A DNA stretch of 64,000 nt from Streptomyces venezuelae. GTDB taxonomy: Bacteria; Actinomycetota; Actinomycetes; Streptomycetales; Streptomycetaceae. Where the stretch lies: contig NZ_CP029191.1 in the NCBI RefSeq assembly GCF_008642335.1, forward strand, positions 1,302,001 through 1,366,000, in the 5' to 3' direction. The translations under genes were made by a program, and so were the position numbers. Under the pieces are notes generated by a model. It was not told the origin of the DNA. It did not search any database and worked only from the letters and a program-made list of their open reading frames with translations. This document shows, one piece after another, positions 21,264-30,659 of this stretch (positions are counted from its first letter, which is position 1; each line of letters starts with the position of its first letter).

Positions 21264-22801
21264 CGGGTCTTCTCCGTCGTGCTCGGGCTCGGCTTCAGGT
21301 TCGGCTTCAGGTTCGGCTTCGCGCAGGTGACGTCCGCCGCGGGCAGCTTGCCGTCGCGCAGGTAGGTGTTCACGGCGTCGTCGGCGCACGGGACGGGGGT
21401 GAGGCCGCTGGTGCCGCGTGCGTAGACGCCGTGGGAGCGGATGTCCGCCGTGACGAGTCGGGATCCCTTGAGCTTCTCGTGCAGGGCGAGAGCGCCCTCG
21501 TACGGGACGTTGTTGTCGTACTTGGCCTGGAGCAGCAGGACGGGCACGTCGTTGTGGATCTTCGTTCCGGGTTCGCGGGGCTCGGTCCCCCAGAACGCGC
21601 AGGGCGCGATCATTCCGTTGACGTACGGCCCGAAGACCGGCTGGGTGGCGCGGCTGCGCTGCATGTTCTTCCAGTACGTCGCCGGGTTCTTCGGCCAGCC
21701 GCCCGCCGGCCAGCCCCCGTCGCCGCACATGAAGATCGCGCCGCCCGTCATGCTGTCCGCCAGCTCGGGCGACGAGAGGAGGTCGAGGAGTCCGCTCAGC
21801 GCGGGCCCGGGTTCGAACTCCTCGCCCGCGGCGGCCTTCTTCAAGTCGTCGACGACGCTGATGAGTTGTGGGTCGTACTCCTCGTGCTGCACGAGCTGCT
21901 TGAGGAGCAGCCGCAGCAGTGGTGCGTCGAGGCGGACGTCCTTGACCGGGATGGGGTGCCGTTCGGCGCGCGCAAGGAGCTCCAGGACGTCGGAGCGCAC
22001 GTGTCCGCCGAGTCCGTCGAGCGCCGCCTCCGCGGGCGCGCCGGACCGCTGGAACAGTTCGTACTGCGTGGCCGCCGGGTCGGTGGAGGAGTCCAGGACG
22101 ATCCGGTCGCTGCGGCGCGGGAAGAGCTGGGTGTAGACGGCGCCCAGGTCGGCGCCGTACGAGATGCCGTAGTACGACAGTTTGCGCTCGCCGAGCGCCG
22201 CGCGGATGGCGTCCATGTCGCGGGCGACGTTCCTGGTCGACGCGTGCGGCAGCAGTTCGGCGTTGTCGCCGTGCTCCTGGCACCTGCGCGCGGTGTCGCG
22301 TGCGGACCGCACCGAGGCCTCGAAGTCCCGGCGCGGGGTGGTGGTTTCGGCGGGCGGCGTGGGCTGCGGGGCCTTGCCGCAGGTGACGGGGGTGCTCTCG
22401 CCGAGGAAGCGCGGGTCGAAGCCGATGAGGTCGTAGTGGTCGGCGACGTCCTTCAACGCGGGGCGCAGGGCGAGGGTGTTGGCGAGTCCCGTGCCGCCGG
22501 GCCCGCCGGGGTTCGAGAGCAGGATGCCGCGCCGCTCCTTCGGCGACTTCGCCCTGATGCGGGAGACGGCGATGTCGATCGTACGGCCGCGGGGGTCCGC
22601 GTAGTCGAGGGGTACGGCCACCTTCGCGCACTCCGCGCCCGCCTCGTTGAGCTCCTTCTGATCGGCGGAGCAGGCGCCCCAACTGACGGACGGGCTATGG
22701 GGCTTGGCCGCCCCGCCCCCGGTGAGGTCCGCGGCGGCCCCGGGGCCCGCGAGCAACCCGACGAGGCCCAGGCCCGCGGTGACTGCTGACACGACGCGCA
22801 T
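21260..22801 (-). CDS. Secreted alpha/beta hydrolase, tripeptidyl aminopeptidase type
   Basis: A 513-residue exported protein resembling Streptomyces tripeptidyl aminopeptidases (Slp/Tap family). An N-terminal signal peptide ends near GAAADL. The oxyanion region [13 protein letters not shown] is followed by the nucleophile elbow [11 protein letters not shown] with Ser214, and a C-terminal TAP-like domain contains [17 protein letters not shown] and the likely catalytic His in RSHGVYARG. These enzymes remove N-terminal tripeptides from extracellular proteins. The tail has a repeated KPNL segment. The ribosome site AAGGAG precedes ATG 22801. A tandem 16-base repeat lies immediately upstream. Confidence 0.9.
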   Translation of the reverse strand: MRVVSAVTAGLGLVGLLAGPGAAADLTGGGAAKPHSPSVSWGACSADQKELNEAGAECAKVAVPLDYADPRGRTIDIAVSRIRAKSPKERRGILLSNPGGPGGTGLANTLALRPALKDVADHYDLIGFDPRFLGESTPVTCGKAPQPTPPAETTTPRRDFEASVRSARDTARRCQEHGDNAELLPHASTRNVARDMDAIRAALGERKLSYYGISYGADLGAVYTQLFPRRSDRIVLDSSTDPAATQYELFQRSGAPAEAALDGLGGHVRSDVLELLARAERHPIPVKDVRLDAPLLRLLLKQLVQHEEYDPQLISVVDDLKKAAAGEEFEPGPALSGLLDLLSSPELADSMTGGAIFMCGDGGWPAGGWPKNPATYWKNMQRSRATQPVFGPYVNGMIAPCAFWGTEPREPGTKIHNDVPVLLLQAKYDNNVPYEGALALHEKLKGSRLVTADIRSHGVYARGTSGLTPVPCADDAVNTYLRDGKLPAADVTCAKPNLKPNLKPSPSTTEKTR

Positions 22802-22815
22802 CGTGCTCCTTGGTT

Positions 22816-22848
22816 CGGTGGGAAGTGATCAACGGTGGGAAGTGATCA
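22816..22848 (-). repeat. Tandem 16-bp direct repeat upstream of the peptidase gene
   Basis: CGGTGGGAAGTGATCA occurs at 22816-22831 and again at 22833-22848, a 17-base period. Each copy contains the palindrome TGATCA. Lying 15-47 bases upstream of the peptidase start codon, it may be a double operator. Confidence 0.75.
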
Positions 22849-22938
22849 CCACGTTAGGAACGCGCGCGCCGCCGGACCATCGGGCTAGCGGGCCGGACCA
22901 CCCGGGGGAAATCCCCCGGTTCCCCGCACGCCCTCGCC

Positions 22939-22969
22939 TTGACCTGGAGTCCGCTCCAACTTCTACTGT
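22939..22969 (+). promoter_or_regulatory. MerR-type promoter of the second aldo/keto reductase gene
   Basis: TTGACC (22939-22944) and TACTGT (22964-22969) are 19 bases apart, and the spacer contains the dyad TGGAG-TCCG-CTCCA (22945-22958). This is the same architecture and dyad as at 11120-11150. MerR-family activators correct the overlong spacer by distorting DNA. Confidence 0.82.
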
Positions 22970-23006
22970 CGTCGACGATCACCGGGCACACTCAGGAGGT
23001 ACCACC

Positions 23007-24008
<1,002 letters not shown>

Positions 24009-24055
24009 ACAAGGCGTCCCGAACAGGCGGACGCGGAGGCAAGTAGCCTGCACGT

Positions 24056-24556
24056 ATGACCGCGCCGTTGCCGTCGGACCTCACGTTCCGTCCCGTCCCC
24101 GACGTCCTCGCCCACCTAGCGGGTGAGTGGCACGTCGAGCGCACGGTCCGCGATCTCGCGGACGGCTCCGAGGGCCGCTTCACCGGTACGACGCGCTTCT
24201 CGCCGCTGCCCGCCCCGGACACCGGCGGGCTCCTGCACCACGAGTCCGGCACGTTCACCTGGCACGGGGTGACGCGCCCCGCCGAGCGCACGCTCCGCTT
24301 CCTGCCCGGCGAGGAGCCCGGCACCGCGCGCGTGGAGTTCGCCGACGGCCGCTTCTTCCACGACCTCGACCTGCGCGCGGGCCGTTGGACGACGGACCAC
24401 CCCTGTTCGGACGATCTCTACCGCGGCGAGTTCGAGGTGGTCGACGCGGACCGCTGGCGCAGCCGGTGGCGGGTCGGCGGCCCGGCCAAGGACCTGCTGC
24501 TGGTCACGGAGTACCGGCGCGGATCATCCAGTCCTCGGGCGCCGGAAGGGCCGTGA
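24056..24556 (+). CDS. DUF6314 family protein
   Basis: A 166-residue protein whose sequence suggests a small beta-barrel (VLAHLAGEWHVERTVRD..., then alternating strands ending LLLVTEYRR), which I recognise as DUF6314. No active-site residues are obvious and the function is unknown. A TAGCCT hexamer at 24044-24049 is only six bases from the ATG, suggesting a leaderless mRNA. The last 53 bases overlap tail-to-tail with the GNAT gene on the opposite strand; the conserved part ends before the overlap, so the final residues may be a non-conserved extension. Confidence 0.72.
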   Translation: MTAPLPSDLTFRPVPDVLAHLAGEWHVERTVRDLADGSEGRFTGTTRFSPLPAPDTGGLLHHESGTFTWHGVTRPAERTLRFLPGEEPGTARVEFADGRFFHDLDLRAGRWTTDHPCSDDLYRGEFEVVDADRWRSRWRVGGPAKDLLLVTEYRRGSSSPRAPEGP

Positions 24557-24944
24557 AGCCGATCTTCTCGTAGACCCCGTGCGCGTCGGCCGTGGCGAGC
24601 AGCGTCCTGCGCAGCCCGAACGGCTCCAGGTGCGCGCAGACCTGGGTGACGAGCGCGACGCCGATGCCCTTGCCGCGTACGTCCGGGGAGACGTACACGT
24701 CGCAGAGATAGGCGAACGTGGCACGATCGGTCACCACGCGCGCGTACGCGACCTGCTCGCCCGAAACCTCTTCGTACACCCCGAAGTTGAGCGACCCGGC
24801 CATCGCCGCCTCGTGCTTGTCGCGGGGGCGTCCGATGGCCCAGTACGCGTCGGTGGAGAGCCAGTGGTGGACGCGAGCGGCGTCGATGCGGGCGGTGTCG
24901 GCGGATATCTCGTACCCGTCGGGTAGCGTGGCGCTTTCGTTCAT
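24504..24944 (-). CDS. GNAT family N-acetyltransferase
   Basis: A 146-residue acetyltransferase. The acetyl-CoA pyrophosphate loop is in YVSPDVRGKGIGVALV (motif A, R/Q-x-x-G-x-G/A) and the C-terminal strand LRRTLLATADAHGVYEKIGF is motif B. This arrangement matches small-molecule GNATs (DUF-type HWLSTDAYWAIGRPRD N-terminus). The acceptor is unknown. It overlaps the DUF6314 gene by 53 bases at the 3' ends and is divergent from the SUKH-3 gene, whose start lies 64 bases away. Confidence 0.9.
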   Translation of the reverse strand: MNESATLPDGYEISADTARIDAARVHHWLSTDAYWAIGRPRDKHEAAMAGSLNFGVYEEVSGEQVAYARVVTDRATFAYLCDVYVSPDVRGKGIGVALVTQVCAHLEPFGLRRTLLATADAHGVYEKIGFTALPAPEDWMIRAGTP

Positions 24945-25008
24945 ACGGGCGAGCCTGGCAGCCGCGGCGCCATGGCGTCGACCGCATTTCACCAGGCGGG
25001 ACGGCCGG

Positions 25009-25464
25009 ATGACGGACACCTCGGAGGCAGGATCCCGCGGGCGCTGGTCCGCGGAGACCGACCGCGTACTGCGAGCGGCCGGCTGGCGACCCGGGCGATC
25101 CGTGCCGACGGCCGAGTGGGAGCGCGTCCTGCACGAGCACGGCGGCTTCGAGATGCATGAGGCGGCACGGCGCTTCCTCGCCGAGTTCGGCGGTCTGGCG
25201 AGTGAAGAGCGGGGCCCCGGGCGGACGATGGCCCGCATGGGCTTTCGGCTCGATCCGCTCGCGGCGGAATGGGACGACGAGATCTTCGACGTGCTCAGCG
25301 AGGAAGCGGGGGCGTATCTGTATCCCGTCGGCGAGGCCGATCGTCGCAACACCTACCTGGGGATCGCGCCGGACGGCAAGGTCTACGCCGGGATGGACAG
25401 CGTCACGCTGCTCGCCGAGACCGCCGACCGGGCGCTGGAGAAGCTCATGGAGGGGATCCGGTGA
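25009..25464 (+). CDS. SUKH-3 domain protein (orphan immunity-like)
   Basis: A 151-residue protein resembling the SUKH-3 family: RWSAETDRVLRAAGWRPGR at the N-terminus, a central FLAEFGGL, and a C-terminal YLGIAPDGKVYAGMDSV strand pair. SUKH-superfamily proteins are frequently immunity proteins for contact-dependent or polymorphic toxins, but they also occur in housekeeping contexts. No toxin gene is adjacent. ATG 25009 gives a compact protein; a weak ribosome site precedes it. It is convergent with the MocR gene with nine bases between stops. Confidence 0.8.
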   Translation: MTDTSEAGSRGRWSAETDRVLRAAGWRPGRSVPTAEWERVLHEHGGFEMHEAARRFLAEFGGLASEERGPGRTMARMGFRLDPLAAEWDDEIFDVLSEEAGAYLYPVGEADRRNTYLGIAPDGKVYAGMDSVTLLAETADRALEKLMEGIR

Positions 25465-25473
25465 AGCGTGCGG

Positions 25474-26916
25474 TCAGCGGAGGTCCAACACCTCGTCGCA
25501 GGCCGCCCGCAAGCGACGTACCCCCTCCGTGATCTCCCCCACCCCCGGAACCGCGGCGAAGCTCAACCGGACGTGCCCCGCAGGGGGTTCGGCCGCGAAG
25601 TACGGGCGGCCCGGCGCCACCGCCACGCCCGCCCGCAGCGCCGCGGAGGCGAACGCCGCCTCGTCGGCGCCGTCGGGCAGCCGCACCCACAGGTGGTAGC
25701 CGCCCGCCGGGATGTGCTCCACCGTGAGCTCGGGCACCCGCAGCCGCAGCGCCGCCGACATGGCGTCCCTGCGTTCCTTCAACTCGCCCGCGACCGCCCG
25801 CAGATGGCGCGGCCAGGCCGGTGAGCCGACCAGTTCGAGTGCCGCCTCCTGGAGGGGGCGCGGCACGAAGAAGTGGTCGACGACCTGGATGGCGCGCAGC
25901 CGTTCGAGGACGGGGCCGCGGGCCGCGAGCGCGCTGACGCGGAAGCTCGGCGAGGTCGCCTTGGTGAGCGAGCAGACGTGGACGACGACTCCGTCGGGGT
26001 CGTCGGACGAGAGCGGGCGCGGCAGCGGCCCCGCGTCCTCGTGGACGAGGCGGCGCACGAAGTCGTCCTCGATGACGAACGCGCCCGCCTCGCGGGCGAT
26101 CCGCAGGACCTCGGGGCGGCGCTCGGCGGAGAGCACGGCGCCGGTCGGGTTCTGGAAGAGCGGCTGGCAGACGAAGACCCGGGCGCCGGTCGCCCGAAAG
26201 GCGGCCTCCAGGAGCCGGGGCCGCACCCCGTCCGTGTCGACGGGCACCGGCACGGGACGCAGCCCCGCCGCCCGCGCGATGGCGAGCATGCCGGGATACG
26301 TCGGTGACTCGACGAGGACCGGCGCGCCGGGCGGGGCGAGCGCCCGCAGCGCGGTCGTCAGCGCGCTCTGGCCGCCCGCCGTGATCAGCACCTCGGCGGC
26401 GGTGACGGCCCCGCCGATCCCCCGCGCGAACCATTCGCGCAGCTCGGGCAGGCCGTCGACGGGCGGCCGCCCCCACGCGCCGGGCCGCCGTCCCGCGCGG
26501 GCGAGGGCCGCGGCCATCGCCTGTCCGGGCTGCAGTGCGGGGTCGAGATAGCCGCCGTTGAACTCGATGACGCCGGGCGGCGGGGCGGCGAGGGTGGCCA
26601 GGACGCCGGTCGCGTCGACCGAGCGCGGCACGAGCTCGGCCGCGGCGTCGGCGCTCAGCGTCACCTCCTGCCACGAGGTGTCCCCGGCGGGGGCGGCCGG
26701 TGCCGCGGGCTCGGCGCGGAAGACGCCCGCTCCGGGGCGGGTGACGACGAGGCCTTCGGCGGCGAGCTGCGCGAGGGCCCGCGACACGGTCACGGGGCTC
26801 ACCCTGAACCGCTCCACGATCGCCCGGCTCGACGGCAGCTTTCCACCTGGCGAGTAGCGGTCCAGCTCACTCCGCAGCCGTTTCGCCAGTTCGCCCACAC
26901 TGCTACTGTCATGCAT
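25474..26916 (-). CDS. MocR-type (GntR/aminotransferase) transcriptional regulator
   Basis: A 480-residue fusion of an N-terminal GntR winged helix (residues about 5-70; KLPSSRAIVERFRVSPVTVSRALAQLAAEGL) to a class I aminotransferase-fold domain. The PLP-domain carries GGQSALTTALRAL, CQPLFQNPTGAVLS, VIEDDF and a candidate Schiff-base Lys in CSLTKATSPSFRVS. MocR proteins use PLP or amino acids as effectors. Start ATG 26916 lies in a palindrome and overlaps the ATG of the divergent exporter gene, so the mRNA must be leaderless or nearly so (TATCCT at 26930-26925 is a fitting -10). It probably controls the exporter next door. Confidence 0.92.
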   Translation of the reverse strand: MHDSSSVGELAKRLRSELDRYSPGGKLPSSRAIVERFRVSPVTVSRALAQLAAEGLVVTRPGAGVFRAEPAAPAAPAGDTSWQEVTLSADAAAELVPRSVDATGVLATLAAPPPGVIEFNGGYLDPALQPGQAMAAALARAGRRPGAWGRPPVDGLPELREWFARGIGGAVTAAEVLITAGGQSALTTALRALAPPGAPVLVESPTYPGMLAIARAAGLRPVPVPVDTDGVRPRLLEAAFRATGARVFVCQPLFQNPTGAVLSAERRPEVLRIAREAGAFVIEDDFVRRLVHEDAGPLPRPLSSDDPDGVVVHVCSLTKATSPSFRVSALAARGPVLERLRAIQVVDHFFVPRPLQEAALELVGSPAWPRHLRAVAGELKERRDAMSAALRLRVPELTVEHIPAGGYHLWVRLPDGADEAAFASAALRAGVAVAPGRPYFAAEPPAGHVRLSFAAVPGVGEITEGVRRLRAACDEVLDLR

Positions 26917-26921
26917 GACAG
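26906..26921. promoter_or_regulatory. 16-bp palindrome containing both divergent start codons
   Basis: CTGTCATG-CATGACAG is a perfect palindrome. It includes the ATG of the MocR regulator (26916-26914) and of the EamA gene (26915-26917), which overlap by two bases. Candidate -10 hexamers are TACTGT (26904-26909) for the exporter and TATCCT (26930-26925) for the regulator, both 5-8 bases from their ATG. It is the obvious candidate MocR operator. Confidence 0.8.
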
Positions 26922-27853
26922 CACAGGATAGCGCTACTCGCCCGACCCGGATAGCGGTCCCCGCCCCCGCGCCCCGCGGCCAGGCCCCCGCGGGGACGCA
27001 CCGCACCGGCACCCTGATGGCCGCCCTCGGCGTCATCGCCTTCTCCCTCACGTTCCCCTCCACCGCCTGGGGCCTCGAAGGCATCGGCCCCTGGAGCTTC
27101 GTGACCCTGCGCGGGGTGCTCAGCGCGCTCGTCGCGGGCGGCTGTCTGCTCGCGCTGCGCGTCGCGGTCCCCGACCGCCGCCACTGGGCGGGCCTCGCGG
27201 TCGTCGGCGCCGGTGTCGTCGTCGGCTTCCCGCTGCTCACCACGCTCGCCCTGCAGACCTCGACGACCGCCCACGCGGCCGTGGTCGTCGGCCTGCTCCC
27301 CCTCACGACCGCGGTCTTCGCGGCGCTGCGCACGGGCGCCCGCCCGTCGCGCACGTTCTGGACGGCGGCGCTCGCCGGGGCCGCGGCCGTCATCGGGTTC
27401 ACCGTGCAGCAGAGCGGCGGCGCCCTCACCACCGCCGACCTCTACCTCTTCGGCGCGCTGCTGATCTGCGCGGCCGGCTACACCGAGGGCGGCCGCCTGG
27501 CCCGCGAGATGCCCGGCTGGCAGGTCATCGGGTGGGCGCTGATCCTCTGCCTGCCGCTCAACATCGCGGGCGCCGCACTGGCCCTGCCCCACGAGTCCTT
27601 CCACCTCACCGGGCACAGCACGGCGGGCCTGCTCTACGCGGCGCTCGGCTCGCAGTTCCTCGGCCTGGTCGTCTGGTACCGGGGCATGGCGGCGATCGGC
27701 GTACCCAAAGCCAGCCAGCTGCAGCTCGCCCAGCCGCTCCTGACCCTGGTGTGGTCGGTCTTCCTGCTCGGCGAACACCTCACCGTCGCCGCGCCCCTCA
27801 CGGCGGCCGCGGTCCTCGTCTGCATCGCGGTCACCCAACGCGCGCGCGGGTGA
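26915..27853 (+). CDS. EamA/DMT superfamily exporter
   Basis: A 312-residue membrane protein with about ten helices forming two EamA repeats (first beginning GVIAFSLTFPSTAWGL, second beginning FGALLICAAGYTEGG). DMT exporters of this type expel amino acids or metabolites; the MocR partner suggests an amino-acid-like or PLP-linked substrate. The start codon overlaps that of the divergent regulator and lies inside the palindrome, so the transcript is probably leaderless. Nothing else on the strand follows closely; a weak hairpin (8-bp arms at 27863-27870 and 27884-27891) follows the stop. Confidence 0.9.
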   Translation: MTAQDSATRPTRIAVPAPAPRGQAPAGTHRTGTLMAALGVIAFSLTFPSTAWGLEGIGPWSFVTLRGVLSALVAGGCLLALRVAVPDRRHWAGLAVVGAGVVVGFPLLTTLALQTSTTAHAAVVVGLLPLTTAVFAALRTGARPSRTFWTAALAGAAAVIGFTVQQSGGALTTADLYLFGALLICAAGYTEGGRLAREMPGWQVIGWALILCLPLNIAGAALALPHESFHLTGHSTAGLLYAALGSQFLGLVVWYRGMAAIGVPKASQLQLAQPLLTLVWSVFLLGEHLTVAAPLTAAAVLVCIAVTQRARG

Positions 27854-27944
27854 GAACCTGCCCGACGGGTCCCAACTCCCGCCACCCGTCGTACACTTGC
27901 CGCCACGGATCGCGACCGCAGAGCGGGACGAGGGGGCACTCCAG

Positions 27945-28139
27945 ATGCGTGCAACCGTAGGCGACGAGCTGGTGGTGCACGGCAGGATCGTCGGGCAGCA
28001 CGACAGGATCGCGCAGGTCGTCGAGGTGCTGGGGGCGAACGGCGGACCGCCGTACCGCGTCCGCTTCGAGGACGGCCACGAGACCGTGATGTCGCCGGGC
28101 CCCGACACCGTCGTACGGCATCAGGACCCGGCTTCCTGA
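27945..28139 (+). CDS. DUF1918 domain protein
   Basis: A 64-residue protein consisting of one DUF1918 domain: MRATVGDELVVHGRIVG at the start, then VVEVLGANGGPPYRVRFEDGHETVM. The family is small, SH3-like, and very common in actinobacteria; function is not established. ATG 27945 follows AGGGGG. A TACACT hexamer about 55 bases upstream (27892-27897) may be the -10. The gene ends 10 bases before the convergent glycosidase gene. Confidence 0.88.
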   Translation: MRATVGDELVVHGRIVGQHDRIAQVVEVLGANGGPPYRVRFEDGHETVMSPGPDTVVRHQDPAS

Positions 28140-28149
28140 CAGACGAGGA

Positions 28150-29385
28150 TCAGCGCGGCGGCTTCGCCGGCTTCTGGTAGTGGTCGGCGACCACCCGCGC
28201 CATCGCGCCGATCTTGTCGACGCCGACCTCCTTCGCCGAGAAGTAGACGTGCCCGCGCACCTCGTGGAAGCCCTCGGCGTACGTGAGGTGCCGGGACAGC
28301 TCCGCCGGGTCCTGCCAGGCGGCGGGCTGCGCCGGGTCGCCCGCCTTGTACAGGGCCTCGCCGATGTAGAGGTTCACACCCGTGCCGCGCACGACGTCGT
28401 TCCACCACGGGATGAGCTTCGCGTAGTCCGCGGCGGGGAATCCGATGTTCCAGTACACCTGCGGGACGATGTAGTCGATCCAGCCCTTCTTCACCCAGCC
28501 GCGGGTGTCCGCGTACAGGTCGTCGTAGGTCTGCACGCCCGCCCGGGTGTCCGAGCCCGTCGGGTCGGTGGCGATGTTCCGCCAGACCGCGAAGGGGCTG
28601 ATCCCGAACTGGGTGCGGCCCCGCGCCTTCTTCACCCGCCGGGCCATCTCGCGCACCAGGCGGTCGATGTTGTCCCGCCGCCACGAGGCCCGGTCCGGGA
28701 AGCCGCCGCCGTACCGCTCGAAGGCGTCGTCGTCGTCGAAGACCTGGCCCGCGACGGGGTACGGGTAGAAGTAGTCGTCCCAGTGCACGGCGTCGATCGG
28801 ATAGCGCCGCACCGCGTCGAGCATCGCGTCCTGCACGAAGCGCCGCACCGCGGGCAGCCCCGGGTTGTAGTACAGCTTCCCGCCGTACGGCACGACCCAG
28901 TCGGGGTGGACCCGCGCGGGGTGCGTGGCCACCAGACGGGACGGGTCCGTGTGGTTGGCGATCCGGAACGGGTTGAACCACGCGTGCAGCTCCAGGCCCC
29001 TGCGGTGCGCCTCGTGGACGGCCGTGCCCAGGGGATCCCAGCCCGGGTCCTTGCCCTGGACGCCGGTCAGATACTCCGACCACGGCTCGTAGGGCGATGG
29101 CCACAGGGCGTCCGCGGTGGGGCGCACCTGGAAGACCACCGCGTTGAGTCTGCGGTTCACGGCCGAGTCCAGATAGGCCAGCAACTCGCTGCGCTGCTGG
29201 GCCGCCGGGAGACCCGGCTTGGACGGCCAGTCACGGTTCACGACGCTCGCCAGCCACATGCCGCGCAGTTCGCGGCCGTCCTTCGGGCGTCGGCCGGACG
29301 CGGCGACCGCGTCACCCGCCGTCGCCAGGCCGGCCACCGTCGCGGCGGCCACCAGAGAGAAACCCCGACGTGACATACGCCTCAT
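28150..29385 (-). CDS. Secreted glycosyl-hydrolase-like 10 (GHL10/YngK) protein
   Basis: A 411-residue exported protein with a Tat signal (RRMSRRGFSLVAAATVAGLA). The mature domain is a GHL10 TIM barrel: ELRGMWLASVVNRDWPS, FQVRPTADALWPS, LHAWFNPFRIA and AVHWDDYFYPYP, the last with acidic residues at the predicted active site. Homologues (YngK, DUF187) probably hydrolyse peptidoglycan-linked or other complex glycans. Of two closely placed ATGs, the one at 29385 has AGGGGG at proper spacing; 29391 is too close. Divergent from the 3-hydroxybutyryl-CoA dehydrogenase gene. Confidence 0.88.
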   Translation of the reverse strand: MRRMSRRGFSLVAAATVAGLATAGDAVAASGRRPKDGRELRGMWLASVVNRDWPSKPGLPAAQQRSELLAYLDSAVNRRLNAVVFQVRPTADALWPSPYEPWSEYLTGVQGKDPGWDPLGTAVHEAHRRGLELHAWFNPFRIANHTDPSRLVATHPARVHPDWVVPYGGKLYYNPGLPAVRRFVQDAMLDAVRRYPIDAVHWDDYFYPYPVAGQVFDDDDAFERYGGGFPDRASWRRDNIDRLVREMARRVKKARGRTQFGISPFAVWRNIATDPTGSDTRAGVQTYDDLYADTRGWVKKGWIDYIVPQVYWNIGFPAADYAKLIPWWNDVVRGTGVNLYIGEALYKAGDPAQPAAWQDPAELSRHLTYAEGFHEVRGHVYFSAKEVGVDKIGAMARVVADHYQKPAKPPR

Positions 29386-29560
29386 CTGCATGCCCCCTGA
29401 GCTCGCTGTGCACCGGCACCCCTTGCCGGTTGGGCACAGCATGCCCGACCCGGCCCGTCATGGCCCCCTCATTGCGGAGTAACGTTCACGGCCGAGGCAG
29501 GCACCGCATCCACATTCGGGGGGGGTCCTGCCGGCCCCGTTGATCAGCGAAAGGCACGAG

Positions 29561-30433
29561 GTGACCGACTCCATGACCGATATCGCACGCGTCGGAGTGG
29601 TGGGCTGTGGCCAGATGGGCGCCGGAATCGCAGAGGTCTGCGCCCGCTCCGGACTGGACGTGAAGGTCGCGGAGACCACCGGTGAAGCCCTGGAGATCGG
29701 CCGTACGCGGCTGTACAACTCCCTCTCCAAGGCGGCCGAGCGCGGCAAGATCTCCGAGGAGGAGCGCGACGCGACCCTGGACCGCCTGAGCTTCACCACC
29801 GACCTCGGCGAGTTCTCCGACCGTGACCTGGTCATCGAGGCCGTCGTCGAGAACGAGCAGGTCAAGACCGAGATCTTCCAGGTGCTCGACCAGGTGGTGA
29901 CCCGGCAGGACGCGATCCTCGCCTCCAACACCTCCTCCATCCCGCTGGTGAAGCTGGCCGTCGCGACCTCGCGTCCCGACCAGGTCATCGGCATCCACTT
30001 CTTCAACCCGGCGCCGGTGCAGCAGCTCGTCGAGCTGATCCCCGCGCTGACCACGTCAGAGGGCACCATCAGCCGGGCGCAGGCCGTGGTCGAGAAGGTC
30101 CTCGGCAAGCACGCGATCCGCGCCCAGGACCGCTCGGGCTTCGTGGTGAACGCGCTGCTCATCCCGTACCTGCTCTCCGCCATCCGGATGTTCGAGTCGG
30201 GCATCGCGAGCCGCGAGGACATCGACAACGGCATGGAGATGGGCTGCGCCCACCCGATGGGTCCGCTGAAGCTCTCCGACCTGATCGGCCTGGACACGGT
30301 CGCCTCGGTCGCCGACTCCATGTACACCGAGTACAAGGAGCCGCTGTACGCCGCTCCCCCGCTGCTGCAGCGCATGGTGGACGCGGGCCGCCTCGGCCGG
30401 AAGTCCGGCTCGGGTTTCTACACGTACGCCTGA
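29561..30433 (+). CDS. 3-hydroxybutyryl-CoA dehydrogenase
   Basis: A 290-residue 3-hydroxyacyl-CoA dehydrogenase. The NAD-binding loop VGVVGCGQMGAGIAEV is followed by ILASNTSSIPL and the catalytic His in IGIHFFNPAPVQQLVEL; the C-terminal helical dimerisation domain contains GCAHPMGPLKLSDLIGLD. It interconverts acetoacetyl-CoA and 3-hydroxybutyryl-CoA; in Streptomyces it feeds butyryl-CoA or ethylmalonyl-CoA pathways. Start candidates are GTG 29561 (used, with AAGG upstream) and ATG 29573 (MTDIAR), four codons later. A strong hairpin follows the stop. Confidence 0.93.
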   Translation: MTDSMTDIARVGVVGCGQMGAGIAEVCARSGLDVKVAETTGEALEIGRTRLYNSLSKAAERGKISEEERDATLDRLSFTTDLGEFSDRDLVIEAVVENEQVKTEIFQVLDQVVTRQDAILASNTSSIPLVKLAVATSRPDQVIGIHFFNPAPVQQLVELIPALTTSEGTISRAQAVVEKVLGKHAIRAQDRSGFVVNALLIPYLLSAIRMFESGIASREDIDNGMEMGCAHPMGPLKLSDLIGLDTVASVADSMYTEYKEPLYAAPPLLQRMVDAGRLGRKSGSGFYTYA

Positions 30434-30496
30434 CGACCCGTACGCCATGCGGCGTACGCGCGGATCACTCCCCGTACGAACACGCTCTGTACCCGA

Positions 30497-30528
30497 CGGG
30501 CCCGGCACTCCTGCGAGTGCCGGGCCCG
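30497..30528 (+). terminator. Terminator hairpin after 3-hydroxybutyryl-CoA dehydrogenase
   Basis: CGGGCCCGGCACTC (30497-30510) and GAGTGCCGGGCCCG (30515-30528) form a perfect 14-bp stem with a four-base loop. No T-tract, as usual for this GC range. Confidence 0.82.
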
Positions 30529-30533
30529 CGGCG

Positions 30534-30550
30534 TTCACACAGGGTGTGCG
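30534..30550. promoter_or_regulatory. TTCACAC-N3-GTGTG operator-like site, copy 1
   Basis: TTCACAC-AGG-GTGTGCG is an imperfect version of the palindrome at 32974-32990. It lies about 110 bases before the TTA-containing membrane protein gene. Confidence 0.45.
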
Positions 30551-30659
30551 CCATGGGCTCGCATATGCCCTTCGCACACTCTCCCGCCCTGGTCACCACG
30601 CGAGTTGACTGCCGGTGCGGATGAAGGGGGGACGCGCCACTACAGAGAGGAGTGGACTC

